Source: Asterella californica
Taxonomy: Eukaryota; Streptophyta; Marchantiopsida; Marchantiales; Aytoniaceae
Assembly (NCBI GenBank): GCA_036924285.1
Contig: JAYKYS010000011.1
Span: forward strand, 7,564,001-7,628,000
DNA length: 64,000 nt
Direction: 5' to 3'
This document shows, one piece after another, positions 32,394-43,714 of the stretch (the first letter of the stretch is position 1; every line of letters begins with the position of its first letter). The translations under genes and the position numbers were made by a program. Below the pieces are notes generated by a model. It had not been told where the DNA came from, ran no database searches, and saw nothing but the letters and a program-made list of their open reading frames with translations.

Positions 32394-34360
32394 CGTGCAG
32401 AACGCTTGTGGGTGTGGGCACGACTTCCTTCAGGAAACGCAGAAAGCAGCAGGCGCCAGTACCCGGTGAAGGGAGGCGTACCCCGCCACCTCCGCTGCAC
32501 CATGTCACTGCATTCAACCCCTTGCGCCTCTCAGCTCCCTCTCAGTCCTGGTTGCTTAGCCACGTTCACTCGAGTCTCTGGACTCCACGCCCGTCAGTCG
32601 GTGTAACCGAATTCAAGCTCGCTTGGTCACAAATACTCCACAGGCCTATCAATCGGCGAAAGAAGAGAAGCGAAGGAATTTTGACATTTCACCGGACCAT
32701 CTCGCTGCCCTCATCCATCCCGTTCTAATTGCTCAATGCGGCGACTTCGTATGATTCTTCAGCATTGTCTATGTTGGTGTAGCCACAGCAACGATCGTAA
32801 AACTCAACTAGCGTCGGCTGGTTGGCAATGTTAAACTTTTAAATCAGTTGACAGGTCCAAAACAACTAACAGCGGTGATCCTCAGAGACGATAGGCTGAT
32901 CGAGTAGCAGATCGTGCCGAACACCGAGACAAAAAAGGCAGGCGACTCTCAAAGAAAGTTGCTTGCCAAACACCTAGACTGGACAGGCAGGCGATTCTCA
33001 ACGAAAGATGCCCGCCACCACCGAAGCCAGGGTGCGATGCCAAGGTGAAGTGTGTAGGTGCTCCTACATACTACTGGTACAGCTTGAAGACTGGAGGAGC
33101 GCTACGTTGGCTGTGAGTAAAGATGAGCCAATGCAAAGACGTTCCAGGGGCCTGCCAATCGGTAATGAAAGGCTTCGGGATAAATAAGCTGAAGGTATCA
33201 GACTCGGCTAGGTGTCATAACTCCTGCGAGTGGACCCACATTGATTACCCATTCTTACAGTGGATGCCCACTCGAGTAAATCAGAATGTGGCCAGGTATC
33301 TCAGGATGTAGGTTCAAGTTAGCAAAACCTTATCTTTTTATTGGGCTGAGATATAGGGGGTTGCAGATGTGTTTGCAAACAGAACCGTAATAAACACGGG
33401 CGCACCGAAGAGATGGCGATGTTCTGGTGAAGAACTATAATCCCATAGTACCCAGCTCTTCGGGTTGCAGAGCATATGTCGGACGCACATAGATGGGTGA
33501 ACACATGAGCAGACTTCCCCGACCCAAAACACAGAGTTGATGACACGGATTTCGCCACTGCCGGAAGAAAGCTAGGGTAGCCCTTCAGGACCAAGTAACC
33601 TCCGTACCCACATTACAGAATCCCCGATGGCTAAGGCTGACAAGGGGCAGCGGCACCGCCGGGTTACAAAGGCACCGTTTGATTGCTAGTTTTCTCCTGC
33701 ACATGGAATGATCGACAGTACGTCTATGTGCTATATCCCTGTGTGTGGGTAGTTTCGCTCCCCAGACCGTGAATTTGCCTTTCACGAGTCCAGTACCAGC
33801 TCATGATCCCTCATAGCCATCCCCTTCTCTATCATCGATTGCCTGCACTCGTAGCCTTACCACTGGCTGATTCTTAACATCCATTTTGTGATCCGCTTTC
33901 GACCCTCTTCGTATCCAGGCCAAACACCTCCACTTCCTGACACTATCAAAACCTCCTAAAGGGTCTCCACCACGTACGACAAGTTATGAACCCAACACAA
34001 GTTATAGTGCAAGAGATCAAGTTTTCTCCGTCGCTCAACTCTATCGAAACCTAAACGTCGCCCAAAACCCTCTCCGCCTTTTCTACCTCCCGATTCTCAT
34101 AAAATCATGCCCCATTTTGGACTCCAAACGTACAGTAGTTTCTGCACAGCTCCGCCCAAAAACACCCAGAATCTCTGGATCGTGTTTGTTGGTCTTGAGG
34201 ATCAGGCATCACCCAACATACCTTTTCTTTGGGACTCTCACCAGCACACCGCCCACCCCTTCTATTCTCTCCCTGTCTCCCTACCCTCCATCGCTCCGTA
34301 TCGATGAGAGTTGGACTTGTTCTTACTCACATCCAAACACACCAAGAGTAGTGCAGGGCA
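32394..34360. other. Upstream region of the Lys-rich gene
   Basis: It presumably holds that gene's 5' UTR and promoter. It is less AT-rich than the repeat regions. I see no additional coding family. A 5' UTR intron reaching the pyrimidine-rich tract at 34.4 kb is possible, because on the minus strand that tract reads as GA-rich leader-like sequence. Confidence 0.35.
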
Positions 34361-34369
34361 GTGCAGCAG

Positions 34370-34900
34370 AGAAGAAGAAGAAGAAGAGAAACGAGGAAGG
34401 TGAGGAGAAGAATACTCCAGAAAGGAGGAGGAGAAATAAACGACTCGACTGTGGTCTCGTGCTTCCTGTACACCGGGCATTAGCAAAAGCTGTGCCTCTG
34501 TTTCTTCCCTCCTCACAACCTCTTCCTTCTTCTTCTCTCTCTCTCTCTCTCTCTCTCGCTCTTTCTCTCCCGTCCCTCTCCTTTCATCCGAAGACGAGCA
34601 GAGAAACAAATGGCAGAATTGGAGCCCTCTCCTGCCCTAAAACGGGTCCTCCTGCTTCTCCTCCTCCTCCTCCTCCTCTTCCTTCTGTCTCCCTCTCGGC
34701 CTCCCCTCCCACTCTCTCTCCCAGGTGGCATTACCAACCATCCCCGTCCGCTCTCCTCTGCGCTCCTTTCGTGGACTTCTATCTTCTGCCTTGCCTTCCT
34801 TCTCCTCTCGCGCGGAGTCTCGCCTCTCTTGCTCTTTCCTTTCTCCTCTCCGCTCTCTGATCCGATATTTATTTCTACCGCTTTCTAGAACGACAACTGA
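34370..34900. promoter_or_regulatory. Strongly pyrimidine-rich tract: candidate promoter / 5' leader
   Basis: The plus strand has a (CT)n run at about 34530-34560, a (CTC)n run at about 34645-34680, and CT-rich sequence for over 400 bp; a GAAGAA-type purine stretch precedes it at about 34370-34440. Such tracts are common in plant core promoters and 5' leaders. An ORF at 34610-34888 starts MAELEPSPALKR and then reads poly-Leu from the CTC repeat, mimicking a signal peptide; I do not trust it. No coding exons follow for 6 kb on the plus strand. The direction of transcription, if any, is undecided. Confidence 0.35.
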
Positions 34901-35526
34901 CTCGCTGTGCTGGGTCGGAGTTAGGCTGAGCTGGGTTAGGCTTGGCTTCGCATGGCTTTTACACCACCCGCCTATCTGTCTCGGACGCAACTCCTCCATT
35001 TTCTATTATTCTTCACTTTCTTTTTCTCATTTTCGGGACTACTTTTTTGCCTTTTTATTCTTAATTCCTCCTCTGTTGATCCACACCTCGACAGGAGATC
35101 TTCCAGTGGGTAATATATACTCTACCGTCCGGAAGAGCTTCCACTGACATACTCGCAAGGTGCTTCAGATTTTCTGCCTTTCTTTTCTCGACTTATAATA
35201 TTACGGTTCAAATTTCTACCGATAAGAAATCTTCTTCTGCTGTACTGGAACTGGTGAAGATTCTTTAATAAAAGCATAGTGTGCACGAGAAAGAATGCTC
35301 CCATCAGTTCAGTCTATCTGATGGGATGTTGTTATCAACTTGTTTTTCTACAGTTTCTCATATATACATCAGCCTATACTATCACATTTTCGTACCAGTG
35401 AACTTCTTTCTTCATCTATCGGTGATGAACAATTGATCAAGTCTATGTTATGTTTTAGCTTTAAGATGGGTAGTATGAATATTAGAAAAAATAATACTTT
35501 TGACTTTTTATTTTAAAAAATATAAA
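34901..35526. other. Spacer right of the pyrimidine-rich tract
   Basis: Composition shifts quickly from CT-rich to AT-rich. No gene or element is recognised. Confidence 0.35.
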
Positions 35527-35790
35527 TGATAAATGATATTACTTGTCCCTTGGAGTCTTCGAGGACTATGAGACTGTCCATATGAATCTATTACAGAGAG
35601 ACTTTGACCAGAAGCTTCATTAACAGTTTGTAGCAGCATACATCTCCAATCGTGCCTGCAATGGATTGAACTTATGACTTTTCTCTTAGACAACTGTAGA
35701 CTAAACCACTTGGGAAAATGGATTGAACCCATGACTTTTCTCTTATACAACTGTAGACTAAACCACTTGGGACCCCGATCTTCGATTAAT
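35527..35790 (-). mobile_element. tRNA-derived SINE with duplicated promoter head
   Basis: On the minus strand the element starts near GAAGATCGGGGTCCC and contains an A-box-like CCAAGTGGTTTAGTC and a B-box-like GGGTTCAATCC, as in tRNA-derived SINEs. The tRNA-like head is present twice in tandem with a period of about 57 bp (plus-strand ATGGATTGAA at 35661 and 35718). The body (CAGGCACG..TGTTAATGAAGCTTCTG..GGACAGTCTCAT) and the tail (TATCATTTATCAT) match the copy at 37262-37471 in opposite orientation. Confidence 0.7.
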
Positions 35791-37261
35791 ATATGAAAGT
35801 TTTGACCTGGACTGGAATAAAAAGAATAGGAATGAAGATGAAGGCGCTCTCTGTCGTATAATTTGGTGTGACTTGGACTTTCTACAGTATGTAATTTTCG
35901 GATGTGGCGAACCCTAGCCACATTCCACGTAGGTATGGAAACAAGACTACGCCACCGGACTGCATCCTTTTCAAATCATGACTGGTTAAATTACACTTTA
36001 TCCCATTCGCACCTAAAAGCAAAATCAACAAAAACCATATCGCTGCGAAGGGGGTGAAAAATGTTAAATATTTTATTAATGGGAGAAAAAGGAAAAGCAT
36101 GCGTTGAGTACACAAGTGTGTTGTGTAAATAGCTCTTCAGGTGGCGGCTCATGGTAGTGTTCAGGTGAAGAAGAAGAAGAAGACGTGGTCCCAGACGAAA
36201 CTGCAGTCCGATGTCAACTTTTGACCCTTTAGCTATGGCTGGAAAATGGTAAGATAAGGTAGATAAGATCTGATCTTTGATCCGGAGTAGATTGTATATT
36301 ATTATGCCATACTATTTATCTGGATGCTTGGAATTGGAGAACTCGAATATGTGACCATGAGATAACACTATGATTTGATATCGTTTTGGACCATATTCGC
36401 TAAGCAAAACAACAACAATAGAAGCGCTAAACAACATTTTATCTCTAATTAGTTTCCAAACTGATGGGAAAGTTGAGGTAAACTAACTCCTCATGTACAA
36501 ACAGTTGGTCATTGTCAGCTTTTCCTGTCACTATACTCTCGGATCATTTATTTCTGACTAGCTAATTCCTTTCGAAAAGTAACAGAATTTATATGGAGCT
36601 AGAGGGTGATTTTTCACATAATTGTTGTAAGAGAACTTCAGGTCTTGATGTTTAGAATGACTTGTGAAACTTTGTAAACTTGTTGGATCTTTATAAGAGC
36701 ATTCCTATTACAAACTTTAACAACTAGCGAGAAACTTGTGAATTTGTACATCGATGTAAATGTGACAAAAGTTAAATTCATTTTCATTAGTATAATAACT
36801 GAATATCACTACACCGTTCATCGTAATGAATATGGAGTAAAATCAGTGTGGAGTTTGAAACTCCATACTAAATCGTGTGTTATCATTTTCAATTTCAAAT
36901 TTAATATCATATGATATCTTCAAAACATTTAGTGCATAATGAACAAATAATTGAGATAAAGAATAACATAACACTTTTTTTTGCAGTGAAACACATCATA
37001 TAAATATGACATAAGTTTTATAGTTCTCTGTCAAACTATAATGACTTAAGAAAAACATATTATGTGTTGCTTGATCAACACCGTAGTATATTTGTGCATG
37101 CATTGTTCAGAATGATTCAGATGTTAAAATATACTTACTGAAATTTTGACAGAGAGTGATAGATGTACTATATCATGAAATATTTAAAAAAACAAAGTCT
37201 TTCAAATCACTGTAGAAGTTGAACTTTTTTGTAAAAAATTTGATATATAAATAATATATGA
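35791..37261. other. AT-rich spacer between two SINE copies
   Basis: No gene is recognised. There is a short hairpin at about 35903-35924 (ATGTGGC with GCCACAT) and a GAA repeat at about 36168-36184. Confidence 0.4.
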
Positions 37262-37471
37262 GACACCGAAGATCGGTGTCCCAAGTGATTTAGCCTACAT
37301 TCCTCTAAGAAAAAGGTCGTGGGTTCAATCTCTTGCAGGCACGGTTGGATGTGCATGCTGCTGCAAAACTGTTAATGAAGCTTCTGATCCGAGTCCCGCT
37401 GTGATGGACTCATATGGACAGTCTCATGGTTCACAAAAACCCCAAGAGACAGATAACATCATTTATCATTA
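37262..37471 (+). mobile_element. tRNA-derived SINE, single head
   Basis: It starts GACACCGAAGATCGGTGTCCC, has A-box-like CCAAGTGATTTAGCC and B-box-like GGGTTCAATCTC about 35 bases apart, continues with GCAGGCACGGTTGGATG and GGACAGTCTCATGG, and ends in CATTTATCATT. It is the inverted partner of 35527-35790 and has only one tRNA-like head. The ends of the element follow from where the two copies stop matching. Confidence 0.7.
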
Positions 37472-38865
37472 TTTTCTATAGTATGATCCATACTAATGAT
37501 CAACATTTAGAAATAGTATGTATTTTATATTATAATTATTAATTACTAGAGAAAATAAATCAAATCAAATCAAATCAAATCAATATAAGTATGGTAACCA
37601 AATAACTGTTCACGATAATTAGTGTAGACCACTCTAATTACGATCAACGATGTACTATTTTGTATCGTTTTATAGAAACATAGTAACAAAATTGACCCAT
37701 AAACTACAAATTATCATACGACTCGTTGATTTAAAAAATAGATTTTGCATTACATTATGACAAAGTGTCGAATGTCATAATGTTTAGTTAACCCGGACTT
37801 ACATATATAATCTTGATATCTCCACAATGGGATGATAGAATAAGAAGAGATATATGTATTCATAGTACCATCTATTATATAATAGGTCATGTTAACTACT
37901 TTCATCCCTATAGAAATGTGATAATAAAACTTTAAAACACACAGTTAAGTATTTATATGACTTTCGGCCTAGCCATGTACCACATTACGAACCATTGTAT
38001 TTTAAATATATTCTCAAATAAATGAATATTCATGATCGTCATGTATAATGATCAAGGTACATACATGTTATAAACATATATTTCAACCACGCTGATAATG
38101 AATTATCATTGACGTTTGAGTGTAGATATACATTTACATTTACAAATTTATTTATGTATCTTTAAATCTTGAGTATATTTCATAAAACAAGTAAGTTGTA
38201 CAAATGTATGTCTAAGTAGAAAGATGATTAAATAAAACATATTATATATGATCAAATTAAAATATGAAATAAATCAATATTGTCAAATTCTTTTGAGTTA
38301 CAGATAGTACAGAAAAACTTAATATGAATATATTCGATAATTATAAACTATTTTTCAACACATAATAAGTATTTGTTAATCAGGATAATCCAAAATATTT
38401 ATATAGTTTATTATTATGTGTTTGTCAATATACATGATCAATATACATGATCAATATACTTGTCAAAAAAGTAGAAAAGTAGTTCATTTAAGCTTTTGTA
38501 TACAAAGAAAATTTAATTTATTCGAACATATAAAACTAAAAAGATATGAAACTAATTACTATGACAATTAGAAGTATGATAGTAAAAAATATCATAGTAA
38601 CGGAGTATGGTAATAAAATTTTATAATAGAATAAAAATATCCACTCAAAATATGGACTACTTCTTATACGTGTTATTCGTATTACTTTTGTGAATTTATG
38701 AGGAAACCTTTCTTTTAGCAAATATATGTATTAGATATAAATAAATGATTACTTTATTTAACTACTTTTATATTCATAACTTTTTATAAACAGAGAAACA
38801 GATATGCTTTATAACATGATATATCTCGAAACAAACTATTGGCATTTACAGAGAAAGCTTAAGAG
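37472..38865. other. Very AT-rich spacer with microsatellite
   Basis: A pentanucleotide run (ATCAA)n lies at about 37556-37581. A 14-bp direct repeat (TATACATGATCAA) occurs at about 38430-38458. No gene is recognised. Confidence 0.45.
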
Positions 38866-38869
38866 GAAA

Positions 38870-38975
38870 ATTTCGGGGTTTTCCCCATACTAAAAAACAC
38901 TGCAAGTAAAGACGGAATATTCTCTTTCATGCTTTTGTACTCATACCCGGTCTTTAAGCAAACCACATACGTGCG
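38870..38975 (+). repeat. Terminal-type repeat, family II copy
   Basis: The core GACGGAATATTC-CTTTCATGCTTTTGTACTCATACCCGG is the shared signature (quoted in parts: GAATATTC, TTTCATGCTTTTGTACTC, ATACCCGG). The same ordered words occur at 49.8 kb and 60.47 kb and, more eroded, at 58.1 kb. In three of the four cases a stem-loop family repeat lies within about 0.9 kb to the right. Confidence 0.5.
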
Positions 38976-39539
38976 ATTCAAAACAACAGAAAATTCCGTT
39001 TATATATTGAAGCAAGTTTCAGCGTCTTCCTTTATTGAATGATTTTCTGAAAACGACATGACACAGAAAACAAATAGTCACCGTTCTGTACTGAATGGTT
39101 AGAAGTTTCAACCACGTGACATGCTCTACTTCGCTAGAACATTATCATCAGAGTTCGATTCTAATTCGACATAAACATCCATTCTTCTCCTCTTTTTACA
39201 CACTTTGGTATGTGTTGATAAAAAGGAGGAAAGAAGCGGATGATAATACATACAGATGTACGTCTTTTCTGCGGTGTTCCAAGTGGATTTCCATCATTTT
39301 ATAAAATCTCTTTTGGACATGAAAATGACATGGCTTGGTGGAATCCGTTGATGAAATCGACCATTCTCAGTGCACGTGGTCTATTAGTATCCCACTTGAA
39401 ACTCGACTCACTCAACTTGCTTGTGCGTCGTGGCATCATTCATCTCGGTCAAGGGGATTTTTTGGAGGCGGATTCACTTATACTGCTCATCGTATTTCTA
39501 GGTTAGTTGGCTAGCACGTAACTGAATAACCATTATCGG

Positions 39540-39860
39540 TCGACTTCGATAACTTTTGCCCCTTTTATGTTATCTGAAAAGATATAGCTATTATACAACA
39601 GTTCTATAGTAAGTTTGAATAAAAATCAAAATTGGTGTATAATTGTTCAATGGCAATCATACCAGGAACAGCGAAAACGTCGGTACAGAACCCATAAGTA
39701 AAGCGTAAGGTAACATGATTCCAAGCCTATAAGTCGACCACTTTGTGACCAAGAAAGTAAATAGAATTTGTTAGAATAAAAGTAGTAAATAAATCAATAA
39801 TTTATATATTCGGCTTGAAAAATCTTTTCAAGTCGAACATTTCTTATTTATTTGTTTCTT
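39540..39860 (+). repeat. Multi-stem-loop repeat, copy G
   Basis: AACCCATAAG is at 39689-39698, preceded by ACCAGGAACAGCG (compare copy B). One perfect hairpin is left at 39809-39837: TTCGGCTTGAAAA, loop ATC, TTTTCAAG-TCGAA with a single mismatch, flanked by an outer A/T stem (TAAATAAAT and ATTTATTT). Confidence 0.6.
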
Positions 39861-40334
39861 TTCCAGTTTTGCTTATTTAGAGAAATTGTCAACTTACGAA
39901 TGCGGTTTTGAGGGCGGCCGTTAGGTCACTACAGTCATAAATTTGCTTTAACCTCTCAGTATTGCTACAAGTGTTCTTGGTTACCTATAATACTTTATTT
40001 CGCGGGTATGCATTCCAAGGACTAAAACTTCCTTGCGTATTAACCGTCGTTTGCATGCATATTCACTTGAGCTCGATTCACTTTATGTATCAAGGTGTTT
40101 TTTATTATAAAATAAAAAATAAATTTTTTTATTTATTCGAAACAAATCAGATGTGATGTTGGTGTACTTTAGATACAAATTTATATTCTAAATATCTCTT
40201 GAAAATATTCAGAGTAATAATCTGATTTTACGAGATACTTCAGATATCTCTCTAAATTTTACTGATAATATATTTTTATAATAATAAGTAATTATTATTA
40301 TATTATAAGAGCTGTTCAGAAAGCGGAAGAGAAA

Positions 40335-40425
40335 GTGATTTTTCTCCTTGATTCGAACTCTCAGACTTCTTGGGTCTCAACCACTCATGTTATCACTGTG
40401 CTCTAATGAACGTATGTGTAATTAA
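40335..40425 (-). mobile_element. Possible second tRNA-derived SINE fragment
   Basis: On the minus strand ACATGAGTGGTTGAGACCC resembles an A box and GAGAGTTCGAATC a B box, about 25-30 bases apart, and the acceptor-like flanks do not pair well enough for a functional tRNA. I read it as the head of a SINE of a different family from the copies at 35.5 and 37.3 kb. Confidence 0.4.
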
Positions 40426-40719
40426 CGTATGCTAGATAAGTAATTCAGGTCTTGAACTTCTTACCACTATTTTCTTTGCTATCACTTTGTCTGTATAATT
40501 TGAGTCTATATGTTGAAATATATCTTTCGTTTTCATTCTAAAAGGTCACCTTGCGTACACAATTTTAGTCAGATGTCACAAGAATTAAAAGGACTAGAGG
40601 AATAAATATATATTTAACCAATTTTAATCATATGTCTTAACGAAGAGCTAGAGGAATGAAAAATCAGAATTTTTGATCCCAAGAATCCGCTTGTCTTTTT
40701 CCTTCCCCTTGTCAAAAGT

Positions 40720-40890
40720 GCATGTTGCATACATATTTTCCATCTTCGGAAGAGGAGAATATGTAAAACTGCTTAATTTATCACCTACTTTTCCTTAGGA
40801 AAGGAGTTTAAGTGATAAATTAAACTTCACACAAAATATATTTTTAACAAAACAGCAGACCGGTCTTATGGTTCATGGTGCACTATTGAA
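40720..40890 (-). repeat. Multi-stem-loop repeat, copy H (inverted, complete)
   Basis: Beta comes first at 40730-40764 (TACATATTTTCC with GGAGAATATGTA, inner CATCTTC/GAAGAGG). Alpha follows at 40771-40826 (TTAATTTATCACCTA..TTTTCC with GGAAAGGAG..AAGTGATAAATTAA). The complement of the AACCCATAAG word (CTTATGGTTC) is at 40864-40873. All three parts are in the reversed order expected of an inverted copy, with stem sequence different from A, B and E. Confidence 0.7.
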
Positions 40891-41661
40891 CTCCGGTAAC
40901 TTATTTGTTCTTTCCAGAAGTTATGATGTCGTGTCGTGGACCGACTTCTACTTGAAAATCAAATTCAAGGTTCCATATTTTCGTTCAAAAAATGCTCATG
41001 AGAAACAATATCGACTTTTTATCTACTTTTAGATCTACATTCTCAAAGCACCAAGTGATAGAGTTGGTTGTAACTTTCCATGAGTACTTCATTTACTTCA
41101 TTTGGACGCTTAATGACGAAGTTATGAGGTTCAAAAGATGAGAAAATCAAGTTAAGCATTAGCTTGTCGATGATGAGTGGGTATTTGCAGTTCTTGGTGC
41201 TATACTAAGGACGCAAGAGAGCTGCTTGGGCAGGGTTGAACGCACATACTGTAAATAGACATAAGAGGGTGCTTAAGGGGGCACCTTGTCTCTGTGACTT
41301 GTAGCAGACGTTTCTGAAGATTGAAAGGTCCAATGCATGCGCACAAGGTGTGCAGACTACACATAAGATAAGACGATTCGTGAAAAGATAGATTGGGTGT
41401 GTGTTCTGAGAGAAGTTGAGACAAAAAATAAAGAAGAGATTTGGAGTGCTTCAATTACTTGCAAAGGAGAGTTGGATCATTCAGACCGTTTCAGAGTATG
41501 AACTTGTTATCTTTGGATCCAATGAGATTTGAACACCGAGTTCTTCAGGAAATTGGAGACGGTACAAAGTTTCATCGAACGGTTTGGAAGACATATTGAG
41601 AGGAATTAGTTCACAAAGAGACGCTTATGATAAAATTTTTGTTCGTCTTTGACTTGAGGTT
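40891..41661. other. Host sequence left of the copia insertion
   Basis: No gene recognised. It continues directly at 46969 on the other side of the copia element, so the target was one continuous, probably repeat-derived stretch. Confidence 0.4.
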
Positions 41662-41897
41662 GGGTTTGTAGAAAGATCGATACTTCGAGGACACTCCAAG
41701 AAGAGAGAGAGAGAGAGTAGACAAGGAAGTAAAATAGGAATGAGATGAGAGAGATTTTGCCTCTCTCTGTATATATAGTGGAGGTGAGTACAAAGAAAAT
41801 CCTAATGATGAGTTAGCCCTTTAACTAAATATAACAACCTTAACCACTCCGGCTAATGTTAGCCGTCGATCTACTAGAGCTTGGGACTATATCAACA
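41662..41897 (-). repeat. 3' LTR of the copia element (with target duplication at its left)
   Basis: The LTR proper is 41667-41897, 231 bp. Read on the minus strand it begins TGTTGATATAGTCCC and ends CTTTCTACA. It has a TATA-like CTATATATAC at 41769-41778, flanked by a short GAGAGAGGC/GCCTCTCTC inverted repeat. The polyprotein stop lies inside it at 41840. The GGGTT duplication is 41662-41666. Confidence 0.9.
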
Positions 41898-42592
41898 CTC
41901 CCCTTCAAGCTCATCTCTACATCTTGTACTCCTAGACAATGTCTAAAAGCATCAAACTTATCTCTAGACAATGCCTTAGTGAAGATATCGTCAACCTGGT
42001 CTCCTGTGCTCACATAACTGAGCTCAATCTCTCCTGCAAGGACCTTCTCTCTAATAAAGTGATAGTGCACCTCAATGTGCTTCGTCCTAGCATGGAAAAC
42101 AAGATTACTAGCTAACTTCATGCTGCTAATGTTGTCTGTATATACAACAACGAGATCTGTACACTCCACACCAATATCAGATAGCAGACATCGAAGCCAA
42201 ATTGATTCGCATGTTGCGTTCGTTGCTCCTCGGTACTCTGCTTCTGTGAATGACAAAGCAACTGTGGGTTGCTTCTTAGAAGCCCAACTTATAGCAGCGC
42301 TTTCAAGTCCAAAAGCGTAACCTGATGTGGATCTCCTGTCGGCACTTCCTGCCCAATCAGCATCTGTGTAGTCATGTAACAGCAATGGTCCACCGTATCG
42401 ATAGTGAAGTCCGTACTGCATCGAGAACTTCACGTAGCGGAGTATCTGCTTGACAACCTCAAAATATGGTCTCCGTGGTGACTGCATGAATTGACTAATC
42501 AGACTGACGGCATAACTCAAGTCTGGTCTGGTGATCGTCAGGTAGATAAGACTCCCAACCATCTGTCTGTACCTGCGTGGATCATCCAGCAA
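41840..42592 (-). pseudogene. Copia pol: RT end and RNase H
   Basis: An uninterrupted 250-codon block holds RRYRQMVGSLIYL, TRPDLSYAV, KQILRYVK, the RNase H motif DADWAGSADRRSTSG, SWASKKQPTVALSFTEAEY, YTDNISSMKLASN, HARTKHIEVHYHFIREKV and the tail DIFTKALSR. It is the best conserved part of the element and runs into the 3' LTR. The upstream RT block is joined to it through the damaged palindrome at 42649-42676. Confidence 0.9.
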
Positions 42593-42648
42593 CTCACCAT
42601 CCTCTGCTCCTAGCTTTACCCCTTGCTCTAATGGCGTAGCAATGGGTT

Positions 42649-42676
42649 CTCAGTATGCTCTCGAGAGCATACTGAG
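42649..42676. repeat. 28-bp perfect palindrome in copia RT
   Basis: CTCAGTATGCTCTC is followed without a loop by its exact reverse complement GAGAGCATACTGAG, and a third copy of GAGAGCATACTG overlaps the right end. On the coding strand it lies exactly where MLSR should continue into the variable linker before EPIATPLEQG; the reading hits a stop instead. Confidence 0.85.
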
Positions 42677-43585
42677 AGCATACTGTCGCTGTACAAGCCA
42701 AACATCCTTCCCATCTCTAATGAACTTCACAGCAAAGAAGTACTTGAGTTCTCCTAAGTCCATCATCTCGAACTTAGATTTCAAGTGATCCTTGATCTGG
42801 GAAATAAGCTCCTCATAGTTACCGGTAATGATCAAGTCATCAACATAGAAGATGATCACAACAATCCGGTCTTGTATTCACAACGAATACAAGATAGAGT
42901 CTGAACTACAAAGGTGGAAACCAAGAGACTGCAAGTAAGAATTGATCTTTGCATACCATGCTCTTGGTGCATGTTTCAGACCATAGAGAACCTTCCGTAA
43001 CTTACATACACGAGAAGGGAACTTAAGATCCTCATAACCATGAGGTTGCTGCATGTAGACCTCCTCCTCAAGATCGTCGTTGAGGAAGGCGTTCTTGAAG
43101 TCTATCTGATGCATCTTCCAACCTTTCTGAGTTGCAACTGCAACTGCGGTTCGAATAGTTACCATCTTCGCAATTGGAGCAAAAGTCTCCTCAAAATCCA
43201 CTCCATGTTGTTGAGCGTAGCCCTTAGCTACCAATCTGACCTTGTACCGACACACGGTACCATCCGAGTTGCGCTTGACCTTGAAGACCCACTTGCAACC
43301 GATCGCTTTCTTACCCTGAGGTAAGTCTACCAACTCCCAAGTCTGTTGGTGATGAAGCGCAGCAAGTTCAGCTTCCATAGCACTTACCCACTGGGCCTTG
43401 TGCGTCGCCTCCTCAAGTGAACTCGGTTCCTGTTCCTGAAGAACATTGGTCATATATGCATGGTGCACAGCAAGAAAACTTTCATGCTTATACCTACTCA
43501 CAAGATGTTTTGCCCGCTCAGATCTGCGAGAGGTAATTGGTGCACTAGTCACCTCTCCTTGCAACTGATCTGACGTAGACGTCAA
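42650..43585 (-). pseudogene. Copia pol: reverse transcriptase
   Basis: Block one (43585-42878) begins with the post-integrase linker and holds QWVSAMEAELAAL, TWELVDLP, IGCKWVFKVK, LVAKGYAQQHGVDFEETFAP, HQIDFKNAFLNDDLEEEVYM (usual form DVKNAFLHG) and LYGLKHAPRAWY. Block two (42859-42650) has FYVDDLIITG, the catalytic YVDD, and LGELKYFFAVKF. They are separated by a stop in a small hairpin (42870-42894). Confidence 0.9.
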
Positions 43586-43714
43586 GGTCTAGGACAAAGT
43601 ATCCAGTGGATGTGGAAGATCCACATATCTGGATGAGTCAAACATACGCTGCAATAGCACGCGCTCATCCTGTGTAGAAACTACACTAGTTCCACTAAGT
43701 TGTGTTACGTGGAC

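Noticed and set aside
34117..34860. 247-codon plus-strand ORF
   Set aside because: Composed of Ser/Pro/Leu runs from CT-rich repeats; no domain, and several overlapping frames are equally open.
34610..34888. ORF with signal-peptide-like poly-Leu start
   Set aside because: The Leu run is simply the translation of a CTC microsatellite; no later exons were found.
39095..39506. Two short overlapping plus-strand ORFs between a family II repeat and stem-loop copy G
   Set aside because: No domain, no start context and repeat-derived surroundings.
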